From NCBI GenBank assembly GCA_002763895.1, contig NSLH01000018.1, positions 1 through 50,387 on the forward strand: a stretch of 50,387 bases of DNA, read 5' to 3'. The notes beneath the pieces were generated by a model. That model searched no databases. It was not told the DNA's origin and saw only the letters and a list, made by a program, of their open reading frames with translations. Positions 9,097-19,632 of the stretch are shown here, piece by piece (the stretch's first letter is position 1; each line of letters starts with the position of its first letter). Position numbers and translations under genes: made by a program. This DNA is from [Chlorobium] sp. 445. Lineage in GTDB: Bacteria; Bacteroidota; Chlorobiia; Chlorobiales; Thermochlorobacteraceae.

Positions 9097-9115
9097 TGTG
9101 TGCTTATGAGTTGTG

Positions 9116-10663
9116 TTAAAAAACAAGTTCTACACCTGCATTGACCTCATTTCGTCCGCCAAGGCGTGAGCCATCATCGAGCTGTGCTGGGCTTTGCAAT
9201 GTGCTGCCCTGCAAGACAAGACGCACTGTGGAATTATTCAGTGCAGCGACTGGTGTCTCAAGCGCCAGTTGTGCACCCAGCCAGAAGCGCGATGCGGCAT
9301 TGACCAGAAAGTCTGGACGCACCAAAATCGGTGTAAGTTCCAGCATGCGATTGGCTGTATAACTTGATGCAGGCACAATTGCTATGCCGCCTGAGACGCG
9401 TGCCATCAACCAGAGTTGTTCGCCAAGCCGCTGTGCAGAGCCCAGCACAAGATGTGCAGCAAGCAGTGTGCGTTGCCATTTGGTTTCAGCTAAGATGTCG
9501 CGCCGAAGGAGATCCGAGAGTGAAGTGTGGATTCCCACTGTGAGTGGCGCATAGAGCCGTGATGCACCTTGCCACCAATCCAGCAAGAGTGCTATCGCTT
9601 GCGTCTGGTCAATGGTATTGACGGCAAGGAAAATTGGGTCGGTGCCTCGTCCTTCAAGGCTTTGTGCGTGCAGTGCTCCTTCTACTCCGAAATCAAGTTG
9701 TGTATAGCGCGCCGCCAGTGTAGCAGAAAGCCTGCGTTCATCGTATCGCCCTGCAAAGCGAAATGCGGTGCGACGCAGTTCGGGCACAAAGGCTAAATCT
9801 TGCGTGCTATCTTGGCGTAAAAGAAAATTTCCAGCCAAAGACACTTGCCACTCGGCAAGCCTTACTTGTGCCTGTGCACCGATGCCGAAGCCTTCACCGA
9901 CCGTGCGCCGTTCTGCGGCGTTCAGCACCGTTGTGTTTGCCGTGCCCAGTCCACGCAAGTAAATGAGCTGTGGGAAGCTGATGTCAGCGGCACCAAATTC
10001 ACCCTCCTCAAAACGTGACAGATAGGTTGCCGTAAGACCTATACGCAGCGCCTTGCTCAAGTGAAATGCGACACTGGGCACAAGTCGAATGTTGCGTGAG
10101 CGAAAGAGCGGGCGCGTATCGTTTTGTCTTGCCCCTTGTGCCACGTCGTAATCAGCTAAAATGCCAGCACTGAGAAATCCGAGAAACTCGGGCGTACCCA
10201 GTGCTGCAGAAAGCAAGACAAGGTCTTTCTGCCAATTTCCGCCGACTGAATCAGCCCAGATAAACGGCGTACCTGCATAGGCATTGTGCACATTAGACCA
10301 GCGCACATCATTTTCAGTGCGGCGTTCATAGTGGAAACTTCCTCTTGTTGTCCACTCGCCAAAGCGTTGTGCGCCTTCGCTGAAAAAGTGCAAGGTTGTG
10401 CTCGAAAGTGGCGCTTGTGGTCGACGAAATCTCCCGCCATCTTGCCATAGTATCATGCCCGTTCGGCTCTGTTTCGGCAATGCTGTTGCGCAGAGTCCAG
10501 CTGCATTTTCACCCTCACGCCAGAGACTTGGCGCAAGAAAAGTTGGACTATTGAGCGAAAAGGGCGATGGTATATCCGATTGCACTTGTGCACTTGCCGC
10601 CATCGCCCCTGCCACGATTAGAAGGACAATTCCAAAAAGCTGATACACTACTCTCTCAGACAT
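9116..10663 (-). CDS. DUF6850-type outer-membrane beta-barrel protein
   Basis: 515 residues with a signal peptide (MSERVVYQLFGIVLLIVAGA to SAQ). The rest alternates amphipathic strands rich in aromatic residues, with long polar loops, and finishes in a strand ending in Phe (NEVNAGVELVF), typical of a porin-like barrel. Its place directly after a DUF4876 protein and a TonB receptor matches the three-gene set I know from Bacteroidota, where the third member is annotated DUF6850; that name is my best match from context and general features, not a database hit. Its start codon overlaps the stop of the DUF4876 gene (TAATG), so translation is coupled. Confidence 0.75.
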   Translation of the reverse strand: MSERVVYQLFGIVLLIVAGAMAASAQVQSDIPSPFSLNSPTFLAPSLWREGENAAGLCATALPKQSRTGMILWQDGGRFRRPQAPLSSTTLHFFSEGAQRFGEWTTRGSFHYERRTENDVRWSNVHNAYAGTPFIWADSVGGNWQKDLVLLSAALGTPEFLGFLSAGILADYDVAQGARQNDTRPLFRSRNIRLVPSVAFHLSKALRIGLTATYLSRFEEGEFGAADISFPQLIYLRGLGTANTTVLNAAERRTVGEGFGIGAQAQVRLAEWQVSLAGNFLLRQDSTQDLAFVPELRRTAFRFAGRYDERRLSATLAARYTQLDFGVEGALHAQSLEGRGTDPIFLAVNTIDQTQAIALLLDWWQGASRLYAPLTVGIHTSLSDLLRRDILAETKWQRTLLAAHLVLGSAQRLGEQLWLMARVSGGIAIVPASSYTANRMLELTPILVRPDFLVNAASRFWLGAQLALETPVAALNNSTVRLVLQGSTLQSPAQLDDGSRLGGRNEVNAGVELVF

Positions 10664-11902
10664 TATTGTGGCAATCGACGTGGTGTGGGTGGCGTGATAA
10701 TCTCAAAGTCATTGCCGCTGTTGTTTGTGTCTTGCAAGATGATGCGGTTTCCGACGCGCCGTGCCACTTTGCGCCGTCCACTCTTTGAACTATATGTATC
10801 GCCGGTAGCGACAAACCCTGCATCGAGTGCTGGTGGAATGCGCTTGAAACTTCCACTTTGTGCATTCTGCAAGGCTTCAAAGGCATCAATGATGCGTGAA
10901 TTTGGAATGCGAATGCGTGGCGCAAATGCTGGCGAAGCACCAGGCACTCTTACGCTATCGGCAAGCATGTTCGGATACGCTTTGAAAATCACAATGCCCG
11001 GACCAAAGACTGGCACAAGCCAATCAAACCCGCCTGTAAAATAGAGACGGACAAGATTGGGGACGGTCGGAGAATCCGCATCGCGGTTATCTGGACGCTC
11101 GTTGTAGGTTTCCCAGTCTGCATTCGATAAATCTACCGTCCGATTCTCTACGCCCGCAAATGCTGTATCGGCACGATGATTGATTCCATCTTGTGCAATA
11201 ATGATGCTCTGACCCGGCGCCAGTGGTCTTTGGCGACCTGTGCCCGGAATCATCCAAATGCTATTGACATAGACATTGTTCTGATCGCTTTGGAATTCTG
11301 TCGGACGCGTGCCCGGATTGATTTGTCCCGATGGACCATACACGTCGGCAATGCACAGGCTATCGACATAAATGGTGTCGGTAGAGTTATTGTAAATCTC
11401 GTGGAACTGGTCAGAGAAGTAATTGCCTCCGCTGCGTGTGCGCGCTCCTGTCCAGTAGCATTCCTTAATGACAAGGTTACCCACTGGTGAGCCGGTCAGA
11501 CGCAAAGTTACAACGGAATCTGCTGCACTGCGCAGAGAAAAGCCTGTTACCACCGCATTCAAGTTTTGCTCAACGGAAAATCCTGTCAGCGCCAGGGCTT
11601 CGGTTGCTGAGAGCGCACGAGTTGCACTGATTTCATACGTTCCGGGCAAGAGACGCAAGAGGCGCGCTTCGCCAGCAGCGTTAGCAGTCGCAGAGTCACG
11701 TGTACCGCTTTCAATGTTGCGCACGCGGACGATTGCACCTTGAGCTGCTGTCTGGGCATAGTTTGCTGGATAGAGCACGCGCACTGTGAGCGAAAAATGT
11801 CTGTGCTTCTGTAGGCGTACTTTGGCATGATGAGAATTGCATGGCAATTGCACCAACGCCGACAAGTAGCAACAGAACTTTTAGAGACTTCAAAACTTTC
11901 AT
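10663..11902 (-). CDS. DUF4876-family lipoprotein (one frameshift)
   Basis: About 412 residues after repair. It starts at ATG 11902 with a lipoprotein-like signal (MKVLKSLKVLLLLVGVGAIA, Cys in QFSSCQSTPTEAQ). At the A5 run 11793-11797 (coding T5) one fewer base joins TEAQT to FSLTVRVLYPANYAQTAAQG. Next come a carboxypeptidase-regulatory-like fold (GEARLLRLLPGTYEISATRA) and the DUF4876 core: LVIKECYWTGARTRSGGNYF, SDQFHEIYNNSTDTIYVDSL, CIADVYGPSG and IPGTGRQRPLAPGQSIIIAQ. The C-terminal part KRIPPALDAGFVATGDTYSS and the lamin-tail-like strands fit a surface-exposed partner of the TonB receptor. Ligand unknown. A large palindrome lies 44-77 bases upstream of the start. Confidence 0.8.
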
Positions 11903-11945
11903 TCTAACCTCCATTTTTGATGTTGAATAAATTGACTGCGAACGT

Positions 11946-11979
11946 TTGCAATAGATTTGCACATGCAAATCCATTGCAA
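11946..11979. promoter_or_regulatory. 34-base palindrome upstream of the DUF4876 gene, probable operator
   Basis: An inner perfect inverted repeat GATTTGCACATGCAAATC (11954-11971) is flanked by TTGCAAT on the left and ATTGCAA on the right, so each 16-base arm matches the other at 15 positions. It sits in the 100-base gap between the TonB receptor stop and the DUF4876 start. The TTGCAA half-sites are the same as those in the palindrome before the TonB gene (14749-14767). A dimeric regulator such as a Fur-family metal sensor is a reasonable guess; the regulator is not identified here. A hairpin role in the transcript is the alternative. Confidence 0.6.
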
Positions 11980-12002
11980 GTCGTGCGGTTTGAAAAGAAC
12001 AA

Positions 12003-14730
12003 TCATTGAAAGCTGTAAAAGACTTCGGCGCCGAAAAAGAGCGTTGGATTGCGCTGAGTGCTTTGTCCTGTCGCCGCACTAAAAAAGAGCGGCCTATCTG
12101 CCAGCGCATTATTGACAAAAAACGCAAAACGAATTCCTGACGGCAGTTCTTTGGTCAGCCGTACATTGAAGAGCCAAAGTATCGGTCTAGTGTTCTCTAA
12201 GCCGGGCTGTGGCGATTGTGGCGGCAAGTCTGCAATCAAGTTCAAGTTACCCCGTCGATCTACAAATCCAATCGGTTGATTGCCACGGTTAAATGGTCGA
12301 TCGCTTTCTATCCAAACCGTTTGCGCCAGCAGAGAAACCACCATGGAGAGTTCGGGAATGCGTGTGATGAAGCGCAGTGCGCTTGTCAGCAGTTGCGACT
12401 CACGTCCGCCACCGGATTGAAAGACTTCAATGCGGCTAGGCGGTGTTGTCCCAAAAATCACATCGGTGTTGAAGAAAAAAGCGTTATCAATCACGCGACT
12501 GCGCAGATATGCACCTGTTAGGTTGAGCGACGTGCGCAGCAGCGACCACTCTGGCAAATCTAGCGTCAGCTCAATACCTTCCGAGAAAATATCACGGCTA
12601 TTGACAGGTACATCGTAAGCGCCAATGAAGGTGTCAATCACTGCGACTTCAATCTCTGGCGGTCGACCAGCGGGCGTAGAGACGACTCGGAAGCGTGGAT
12701 AGGTGAGCACGGCTGGCAATCGATTGATGCCAAAGGCACCTGTTGTGTTTTCTCGAAATGCGACCACATTTGCCGTTACGCCACTTATTGACACATCTAC
12801 ACCAAGTTCAGTTTTTGTAGCACTGAAATATCGCGCATTGGGGTTCTTCGGCTCAATGACACGTGTTGTAATCATGACGAGCCGCTCTGCAGGATTCGGC
12901 GCAAAGTAATTGAAGCCAACGAGATCGAAGTATTTGCGATCGGGATACAGTTGCGAGAGTGTCGGCGACTTTACTGTTACACCGAAGCCACCGCGCAGCC
13001 AGATGCCATCAATGATTTCGACTGTGGCATTGAGGCGCGGTGAAATTGCTTCACCGAAGGTGCCACGAAAAAAGACCTTGCGGCTGAATGTTATCGAAGC
13101 GTGCGCCCAGTTGCACAAGTACACTCTTGCCTAAGATGTCTGCGGCGATGCGGTCTTCGATGTAGAAGCCCAACTGCGTCAGTGCAGGAATATCGCTAAA
13201 TGGACGTGGTCGCTCGCCTACAGAGTAATTTTGACGTGGTGGCGTAAAAATATCAAAGCTACGTCCTTCACCTCGATTTTGGTCGTAGCGCAGCTCAAAG
13301 CCTGAAAAAAATTGGTGCAAGAAGCCAAACAAGCTCGCTTTGTGCACAAACTCTAAACGTGAGTAGAGATTCAGGGGCAAACCTTGCACACTGGTGCGAT
13401 TGAGATATTCAATATCGCCGAAGATACCGGGCTTTGTGGTATCGCTTGTAGCATCAGAGAGCGGGAAGCGACCGTCAGCACGTGTGATGAGTTCCTGAAA
13501 GCGTCCAACTTGTTCTGTGTAGTTCAGACTTGCGGTCCATTCCAATTTGGTGCGTGCATCATCATCGAAGCGCAATACAGAAAAAAGACTTGTGCGTAAG
13601 CCACGATCTTGTGCAACGCGCGTGATTTGCTGCTGATCGCGCTCAAACTGCTGGCGTTCGTCAATTGTGGTGTAAAAATTAGTGCGCAGTGTGCTTGTCA
13701 GTCGCGCAGCATTATCCCATTGCTGCGACCAGGCAAGATTGGCAATAAGGCGAGAGAATGTCTCTTCAGTGCGGCGCAGATCATCTTGTGAGCGCGTAAA
13801 ATTGAGTTCTGCGGTCAGATTCGTTCGCTTCTCAAACAGCGCCCAGCCTGCACCGAGTGTGCTCTCAAAAGTTTGTGGATTGAGCCTAAGGCGCGCTTGA
13901 GGTTTGTAGGCAGAGGCGCGGGTTTGGACCAGAATTGCACCGACGGTCAAATCGCCGTGCCGCGCCGATGGAATGCCGCGTATGACTTCAATCGACTCAA
14001 TGTTATCAGCGGAAAATTGTCGCAAGTCTAAGCCACGTCCTTCTGCTGAAGCAAACGGTGGTAAGGTTCCCGGTGCAGAGTTCAAGATCGTCAGATTTGT
14101 TTGCAGGTTCGCATTGTTGGAGAGCGGCACACCATCGAGCACAATTGCAGTGCCTAAGGCATTGGCTCTATCGGCAGCAGAGGGATTAGCCGCACTGACA
14201 GACAGCGGCGCTTGGCGCAATAGACTTTGACGCACACCTGAGAGCGTGGGATTTTGTGCCAGTTGTCCCGGCAAAAGCTGCAAGACATCAGCGAGGCTTG
14301 AGGCTTGCACATGTTCAATCGCACTGCGCTCGATGCGCGACGTGGTTCCAAGTTCACCACCTTGTGCATTTTCGCGCGCAGTTACCACAACTTCAGCAGA
14401 TTTAAATGAGACATAGCGCAATGCTACGTTTAGCTTTGTCTCATCATCTTTGAGCTCAACAGTAACCAGTTCACGCACGATGCCAACGCGTTCGAAGACG
14501 ATATCGAGTTTAGTTTTGGGAAGATTGTCTAAGCGAAAGAAGCCTCGCGCATCAGTAAAGGTAAAAGCGCTTGTGCCAAGGGCACGCACCACGACATCTT
14601 GCAGGGGCTGGTCATCTTCAGCAGCACGCACGCTGCCGATGAGTGTCGCTCGCCGCTCCTGTCCTGCAGCTATGCAAGTCATTTGCAACAGAAGCGCAAG
14701 AACAAGCACGAGCTTAATGTTCAACTGCAT
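12003..14730 (-). CDS. TonB-dependent outer-membrane receptor (one frameshift)
   Basis: About 908 residues after repair, from ATG 14730 (signal MQLNIKLVLVLALLLQMTCI to AAGQ). A carboxypeptidase-regulatory-like domain comes first (ATLIGSVRAAEDDQPLQDVV, FTDARGFFRLDNLP), then the plug (SSLADVLQLLPGQLAQNPTL, GTAIVLDGVPLSNNANLQTN, IESIEVIRGIPSARHGDL) and a long barrel ending in Phe-Gln. The frame breaks at the A6 run 13068-13073 (coding T6). One fewer base gives NIQPQGLFRGTFGEAISPRL and continues through the barrel to 12003. It heads the unit with the DUF4876 and DUF6850 genes. The cargo is not evident; a TTGCAA palindrome just upstream hints at metal-type regulation. Confidence 0.9.
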
Positions 14731-14748
14731 TTTGATTTTTTCCTTTGC

Positions 14749-14767
14749 CTTGCAAATGATTTGCAAG
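14749..14767. promoter_or_regulatory. TTGCAA palindrome upstream of the TonB receptor gene
   Basis: CTTGCAAATGATTTGCAAG is a perfect inverted repeat: two eight-base arms around TGA. It lies 19 bases before the TonB start codon, next to an AAGGA ribosome-binding site at about 14736-14743, where a bound repressor would block transcription. The form (A/T-rich core, TTGCAA arms, about 19 bases) is like the operators of Fur-family metal regulators, and related half-sites recur at 11946-11979. Confidence 0.62.
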
Positions 14768-14976
14768 TAAAAATACAATGTTTTTTACAAATTGCCTTCA
14801 AAAGTAGAGCTCAAGTACAACATGCATAGAGTTCTTGCAGTGAAGCCTTGCACAGCAAGAAAAGTCGACTACGGTTATCCATCTCTCACGGGTTTTGAAG
14901 TTGCAGTACGTGCTCACAAAAAAATTAGCGTGCTGCTTGAAAGTTTTTTTACAAAGCCTGCAATAGCGTTATCTTT

Positions 14977-16541
14977 ATGGCGCCACCAGATCTTTCCAAC
15001 ATCAAACGCGTGTGCAGTATGTCCAAAACGCTTGCCTACAGTAACGATAGTCAGGTCATTGACTTTCTCAGCAGGGTTTCTCCATTTGAGCGTCTGACAA
15101 CCGATGAACTTCAAGCTGTCGCTAATCTACTTTGGCGTCAGCATTTTGCAGAGGGCGAAAAAGTGTTCTCGCAAGGTGACCACAGTTCAGAAGCGTATAT
15201 CATCGAGTCGGGTAAGCTCTCCTTTGAGAAGATGGGTCACATCATTCGTTTTTTGAAGCAGGCGAAGTATGTGGTCGCTCTGCCATGGTGAATGATATGC
15301 CAAGAAGTGGTTCTGCTTTTGCTGTTGAACCCACCACGGCCCTTGTAATAGATCGCCGAAAACTTGAGAATCCTGAGTGTCTCAATCCGCGCATATATGG
15401 CAAAATCTGCATGGAGTTTGCGCGCATGCTCACAAATCCGACCTCTGAGGAAGAAGCGATGTATCGCGAAATCGATGTTTTGCTTTTGCAAGATGGCGGT
15501 TGTGCACCGGGCTATAATCCTGTTACGGCTTTTATCACAGAGTATCTCGAGCAAGACAAGCGGCGTGTTTTTATCACGAAAGAAGGTTTCATCTCGTTGG
15601 TGAAAGCGCATACAGAAGACTATCGTCGACTGGTGTATAGCATTGGATTGTATCATCAATTGGAACGCATTCCCGGAGTGATTTTCTCGCCGCCCTTACG
15701 TGAAGCGCGTGGCGCAGATTTCCGCACCGAACGCTTCAGCGACTTTAAGAAGCCCGAAGTTCAGGCAAAAGCAGTAGAAGAGATTTTGCGGCGCAAGGTC
15801 AAAGTGCTGGTCGGCATTGGTGGCAATGGGACCTTTGCTGGTATGAATGCCTTGTCTCAAGCGCTGCCGAAGAGTGTGCAGACGTTCTTCGTTCCTGTTA
15901 CAATTGATAGCGATGTCTACGGCACAGAGTGTATTGGTCAGCATACTGGCGTGGAGGTTGGTTCAGAGAAAATTCGTTGCTACATGGCAGACGCCCGCAC
16001 GCACCATCGCTGTTACATCATTGAGATGATGGGCGCAGCTGGCGGCTATCATGCTTTGCATTCGTGTCTGGGTGCGGGTGCACACTTGGCGGTCTTGCCT
16101 CAGTCTAAGTTTGACATGAAAAAACTCGCTGAAGCGATTGGACCGCGAACTTCAACTGTCATTGTTGTCGCAGAAGGCTACAAAGCCGAAGAACGCAAAG
16201 CCAAAGGCATCAAACAAAATGCCGCAGAATACTTCCGTGATGAACTTCTGGCTGCAGGCTTGCAAACTAAACAGAAAATTGTCTGTGAAGCCTTCTCACG
16301 TGACATTCGCGGGGCTAAACCGAACAACATGGATCTGACGCTGGCGCAACGCATGGCACGCAAACTTGCAGAACTTATCCGCTCTGGTGAGACACGCATG
16401 ATGCCTGCTGTGCTTGCCGATAGAGAATATGCTATTAGCTTTGATGAAATTCGTACAGAAAATTCGGTCGACTCCGATTTGGCGCAACTGGCAAACCGTT
16501 TGGGTATTCACCATCATAATTCGGAGATGACAAAAGCCTGA
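14977..16541 (+). CDS. Cyclic-nucleotide-binding domain fused to a phosphofructokinase-like domain (one frameshift)
   Basis: About 521 residues after adding one T to the T6 run 15249-15254. Residues 25-150 form a CRP-type cNMP-binding domain (FLSRVSPFERLTTDELQAVA, GEKVFSQGDHSSEAYIIESG, then across the repair FFEAGEVCGRSAMVNDMPRS). In its phosphate cassette the usual ribose-binding Glu of GEL is replaced (GRSA), but Arg 110 is kept. Residues 165-510 have the PFK fold: DGGCAPGYNPVTAF, GIGGNGTFAGMNA, PVTIDSDVYGTECIGQHTG, MMGAAGGYHALHS, VVAEGYK. Compared with standard PFK, GGDGS is GGNGT, TIDND is TIDSD and MGRxxG is MGAAGG, so normal kinase activity is uncertain. ATG 14977 gives the longest frame; ATG 15019 is an alternative. 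Its TonB neighbour is divergent. Confidence 0.82.
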
Positions 16542-16678
16542 GCACATAAAGCCAAGCGCTAACCTATGTGCGCATGCGGCTTGATGCGCCCAAGCGATTT
16601 ACTTAACTTCTTTTTCTTGCAAGGCAAGAACAGCCAAAAGAACATTTAGCTTACTTTGAACGCTTAACTTTTTTGAGT

Positions 16679-19529
16679 ATGCCAACGAAAGCAAAATCCG
16701 CCGCAAAGAAAACTTCAGTTGCCAAAGCCACCCTGAGTGCAGTCACAAATGGACATGGCAAGAATGGTAAAATCGCTAAGTCTACGACAACCAAGGCAAG
16801 TCCAAAAGCCAGTCGCAAAAAATTCATCTACTTCTTCGGTGGTGGTAAAGCCGAAGGGGATGCCAACATGAAAAATTTGCTTGGTGGCAAAGGCGCTAAC
16901 TTAGCCGAAATGACGAACATCGGCTTACCTGTTCCACCCGGTTTTACCATTACAACCGAAGTTTGCACTTACTTCTACGACAATCAGCGCACCTATCCGA
17001 AAGGGCTTTTTGAAAAGGACATTCCTGAAGCGCTTGCCAAAATGGAAAAACTCTTGGGCAAAAAATTCGGAGATCCCAAAAATCCCCTGCTCGTCTCCGT
17101 CCGCTCTGGTGCAAGAGCTTCTATGCCCGGGATGATGGATACGATTCTCAACTTAGGCTTGAACGACCGCACCGTCGAAGGCCTTGCCAAACTCAGCGGC
17201 AATCCACGCTTTGCTTACGATTGCTATCGGCGCTTTGTACAAATGTACGGCGATGTGGTAATGGGCTTGAAACCGCAAGACAAAAAAGATATCGACCCCT
17301 TTGAGGCGATCATTGAGCAAAAAAAGTTAGAGCGTGGTGTCACGCAAGATGTTGAACTTAATGCTGATGATTTAAAAGACCTTGTTGCACAGTTCAAGCG
17401 CATCATTAAAGAGCGCACCGGGAAGGATTTTCCTGATGATCCTTTTGAGCAACTGCGTGGTGCTATTGGTGCCGTCTTCGAGAGCTGGAATAACGAGCGA
17501 GCGATTGTCTATCGCAAACTTAACAACATTCCTGCCTCGTGGGGTACAGCATGCAATGTGCAAGCAATGGTATTTGGTAATTTGGGTGAAAACTCTGGTA
17601 CAGGTGTTGCCTTCACGCGTGATGCAGCAACCGGCGAAAAATGTGTTCTATGGCGAGTACTTGATGAATGCGCAAGGCGAAGACGTCGTCGCTGGTATTC
17701 GCACGCCGCTCAAAATCGCGGAACTGCAAAAGCAAAGTCCTGAACTTTACGCACAACTCGAGAAAATCCGCCGAATCCTTGAAAAGCACTACAAGGACAT
17801 GATGGATATTGAGTTTACGATTGAGCAAGGCAAGCTTTACATGCTGCAATGTCGTGTTGGCAAGCGCACAGGATTTGCTGCTATTAAAATTGCTTTAGAC
17901 ATGAAAGATGAGCGGCTGATTTCTGAAAAAGAAGCGCTCCTGCGCATTGAACCTGAACAACTCAACCAACTCTTGCGTCCAATCTTTGACCCCAAACAAA
18001 AACGCGAGGCTATTGACAAAGGTCGCTTGATGGCACGCGGCTTGAACGCTGGACCTGGCGCTGCAACGGGACGAGTGTATTTCAATGCGGCCGATGCAGA
18101 AGCTGCTGCCAAGCGCGGCGAACGCGTGATTTTAGTGCGCATTGAAACCTCGCCAGAAGACATTCGTGGCATGGCTGCTGCTGAAGGCATTCTCACAGCG
18201 CGTGGCGGTATGACCTCTCACGCCGCACTGGTCGCCCGTCAAATGGGCAAGGTCTGTGTCGCTGGGTGTGATGCTCTGGAAATTAGCTACGAGCAGGCAC
18301 GCATGAAAGTTAAAGGCAAAGAATTTCTCATTAAAGAAGGTGATTACATCTCCATTGATGGCTCGACTGGCGAAGTCATTGAAGGTGAAGTGCAAACCAA
18401 ACCGTCAGAAGTCTTGCAAGTCTTGTTTAGTAAAACGCTCAAGCCCGAAGAGTCTGAAGTCTATCAGATGTATGAACGCTTGATGCAGTGGGCAGATAAG
18501 TATCGCAAATTGCGCATTCGTGCAAATGCCGATCAGCCCGACCAAGCGCAAAATGCCATCATCTTTGGGGCAGAAGGCATCGGACTTTGCCGCACAGAGC
18601 ATATGTTCTTTGGTAAAGACCGCATTGATAAAGTTCGTCAGATGATTCTGGCTAACTCGGCAGAAGAGCGCCGTGAAGCCCTTAAAGAAATTATACCCTA
18701 TCAGCGCGTCGATTTCTATGGCATTTTCAAAGTGATGAACGGTCATCCGGTTACTATCCGTCTCTTAGACCCGCCGCTGCATGAATTTTTGCCGCATACT
18801 GAAAAAGAACAGCGCGAACTTGCCGAAAAACTGCATAAGACCTACGAAGAAGTGCATCAGCGTGTAGAGTCGCTGCTGGAAATGAATCCTATGCTCGGCT
18901 TCAGGGGCTGCCGTTTGGGCATTATCTATCCTGAGATTACGGAAATGCAAGCGCGCGCCATTCTTGAAGCTGCATGCAATGCACATAAAGATGGCATCAA
19001 AGTCTTACCTGAAATTATGATTCCGCTTATCGGTCACGTCAGAGAATTAGAAATGCAAGCTAAGCTCATTCATGAGACAGCTGAAAAGGTGTTCGCCGAA
19101 AAGAACATTCGCATCGAATACCTTGTCGGTACAATGATTGAAGTCCCGCGTGCGGCTCTAACGGCTGGTGAAATCGCTAAAGTCGCTGACTTTTTCAGTT
19201 ACGGTACAAACGACCTTACACAAATGACCCTTGGTCTTAGCCGTGATGACGCTGGACGTTTCTTGCCTACTTACGTTGAAAAAGAAATCTATCTTCGTGA
19301 TCCCTTTGAGGCGATTGACCAAGTTGGTGTGGGGCGTTTGATGCAACTGGGTACGCAAGAGGGGCGCGCTGTGAAACCTAAGCTCAAAGTTGGCATTTGC
19401 GGCGAACATGGTGGTGAGCCAAGCTCGATTGAGTTTTGCCATCGATTGGGCTTTGATTATGTCTCCTGCAGCCCTTTCCGCATTCCAATTGCACGATTAG
19501 CGGCTGCCCGCGCCGCACTGAAAGGCTGA
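16679..19529 (+). CDS. ppdK: Pyruvate phosphate dikinase with Lys-rich N-terminal extension (one frameshift)
   Basis: About 949 residues after repair. PPDK interconverts pyruvate, ATP and Pi with PEP, AMP and PPi. Residues 1-47 are a Lys/Ala/Ser/Thr-rich tail absent from most PPDKs; the enzyme proper begins [20 protein letters not shown] at 48. Then come the ATP-grasp half ([30 protein letters not shown]), the phosphohistidine domain ([20 protein letters not shown]) and the PEP-binding barrel ([40 protein letters not shown]). The frame breaks at the A5 run 17637-17641: with one A fewer, [20 protein letters not shown] reads through. The ATG at 16679 is the only in-frame Met ahead of the core, which supports the extension being real. 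Confidence 0.93.
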
Positions 19530-19572
19530 GTCTGAAACCTATAGCAGCAAGCCGCAACGACATTCTGAAAAC

Positions 19573-19606
19573 AAAAAAGCCTCGTGGAGTTTCCCCGAGG
19601 CTTTTG
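19573..19606. terminator. Bidirectional terminator between ppdK and gltA
   Basis: A perfect ten-base-pair stem AAAAGCCTCG / CGAGGCTTTT encloses a ten-base loop in the gap between the two convergent genes. Each strand shows a G-C core followed by a T run, so the hairpin can stop transcription from either side. Confidence 0.87.
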
Positions 19607-19632
19607 CATTGTTGCCCTTCAAGTACCTCTTG

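Noticed and set aside
12003-14730. Reading the TonB region as two separate genes
   Set aside because: The downstream part has no signal peptide or plug, and starts mid-barrel exactly where a T6 run shifts the frame.
16570-16589. Hairpin GCGCAT-ATGCGC after the PFK-like gene
   Set aside because: Short six-base stem and no T run follow, so it does not qualify as a terminator.
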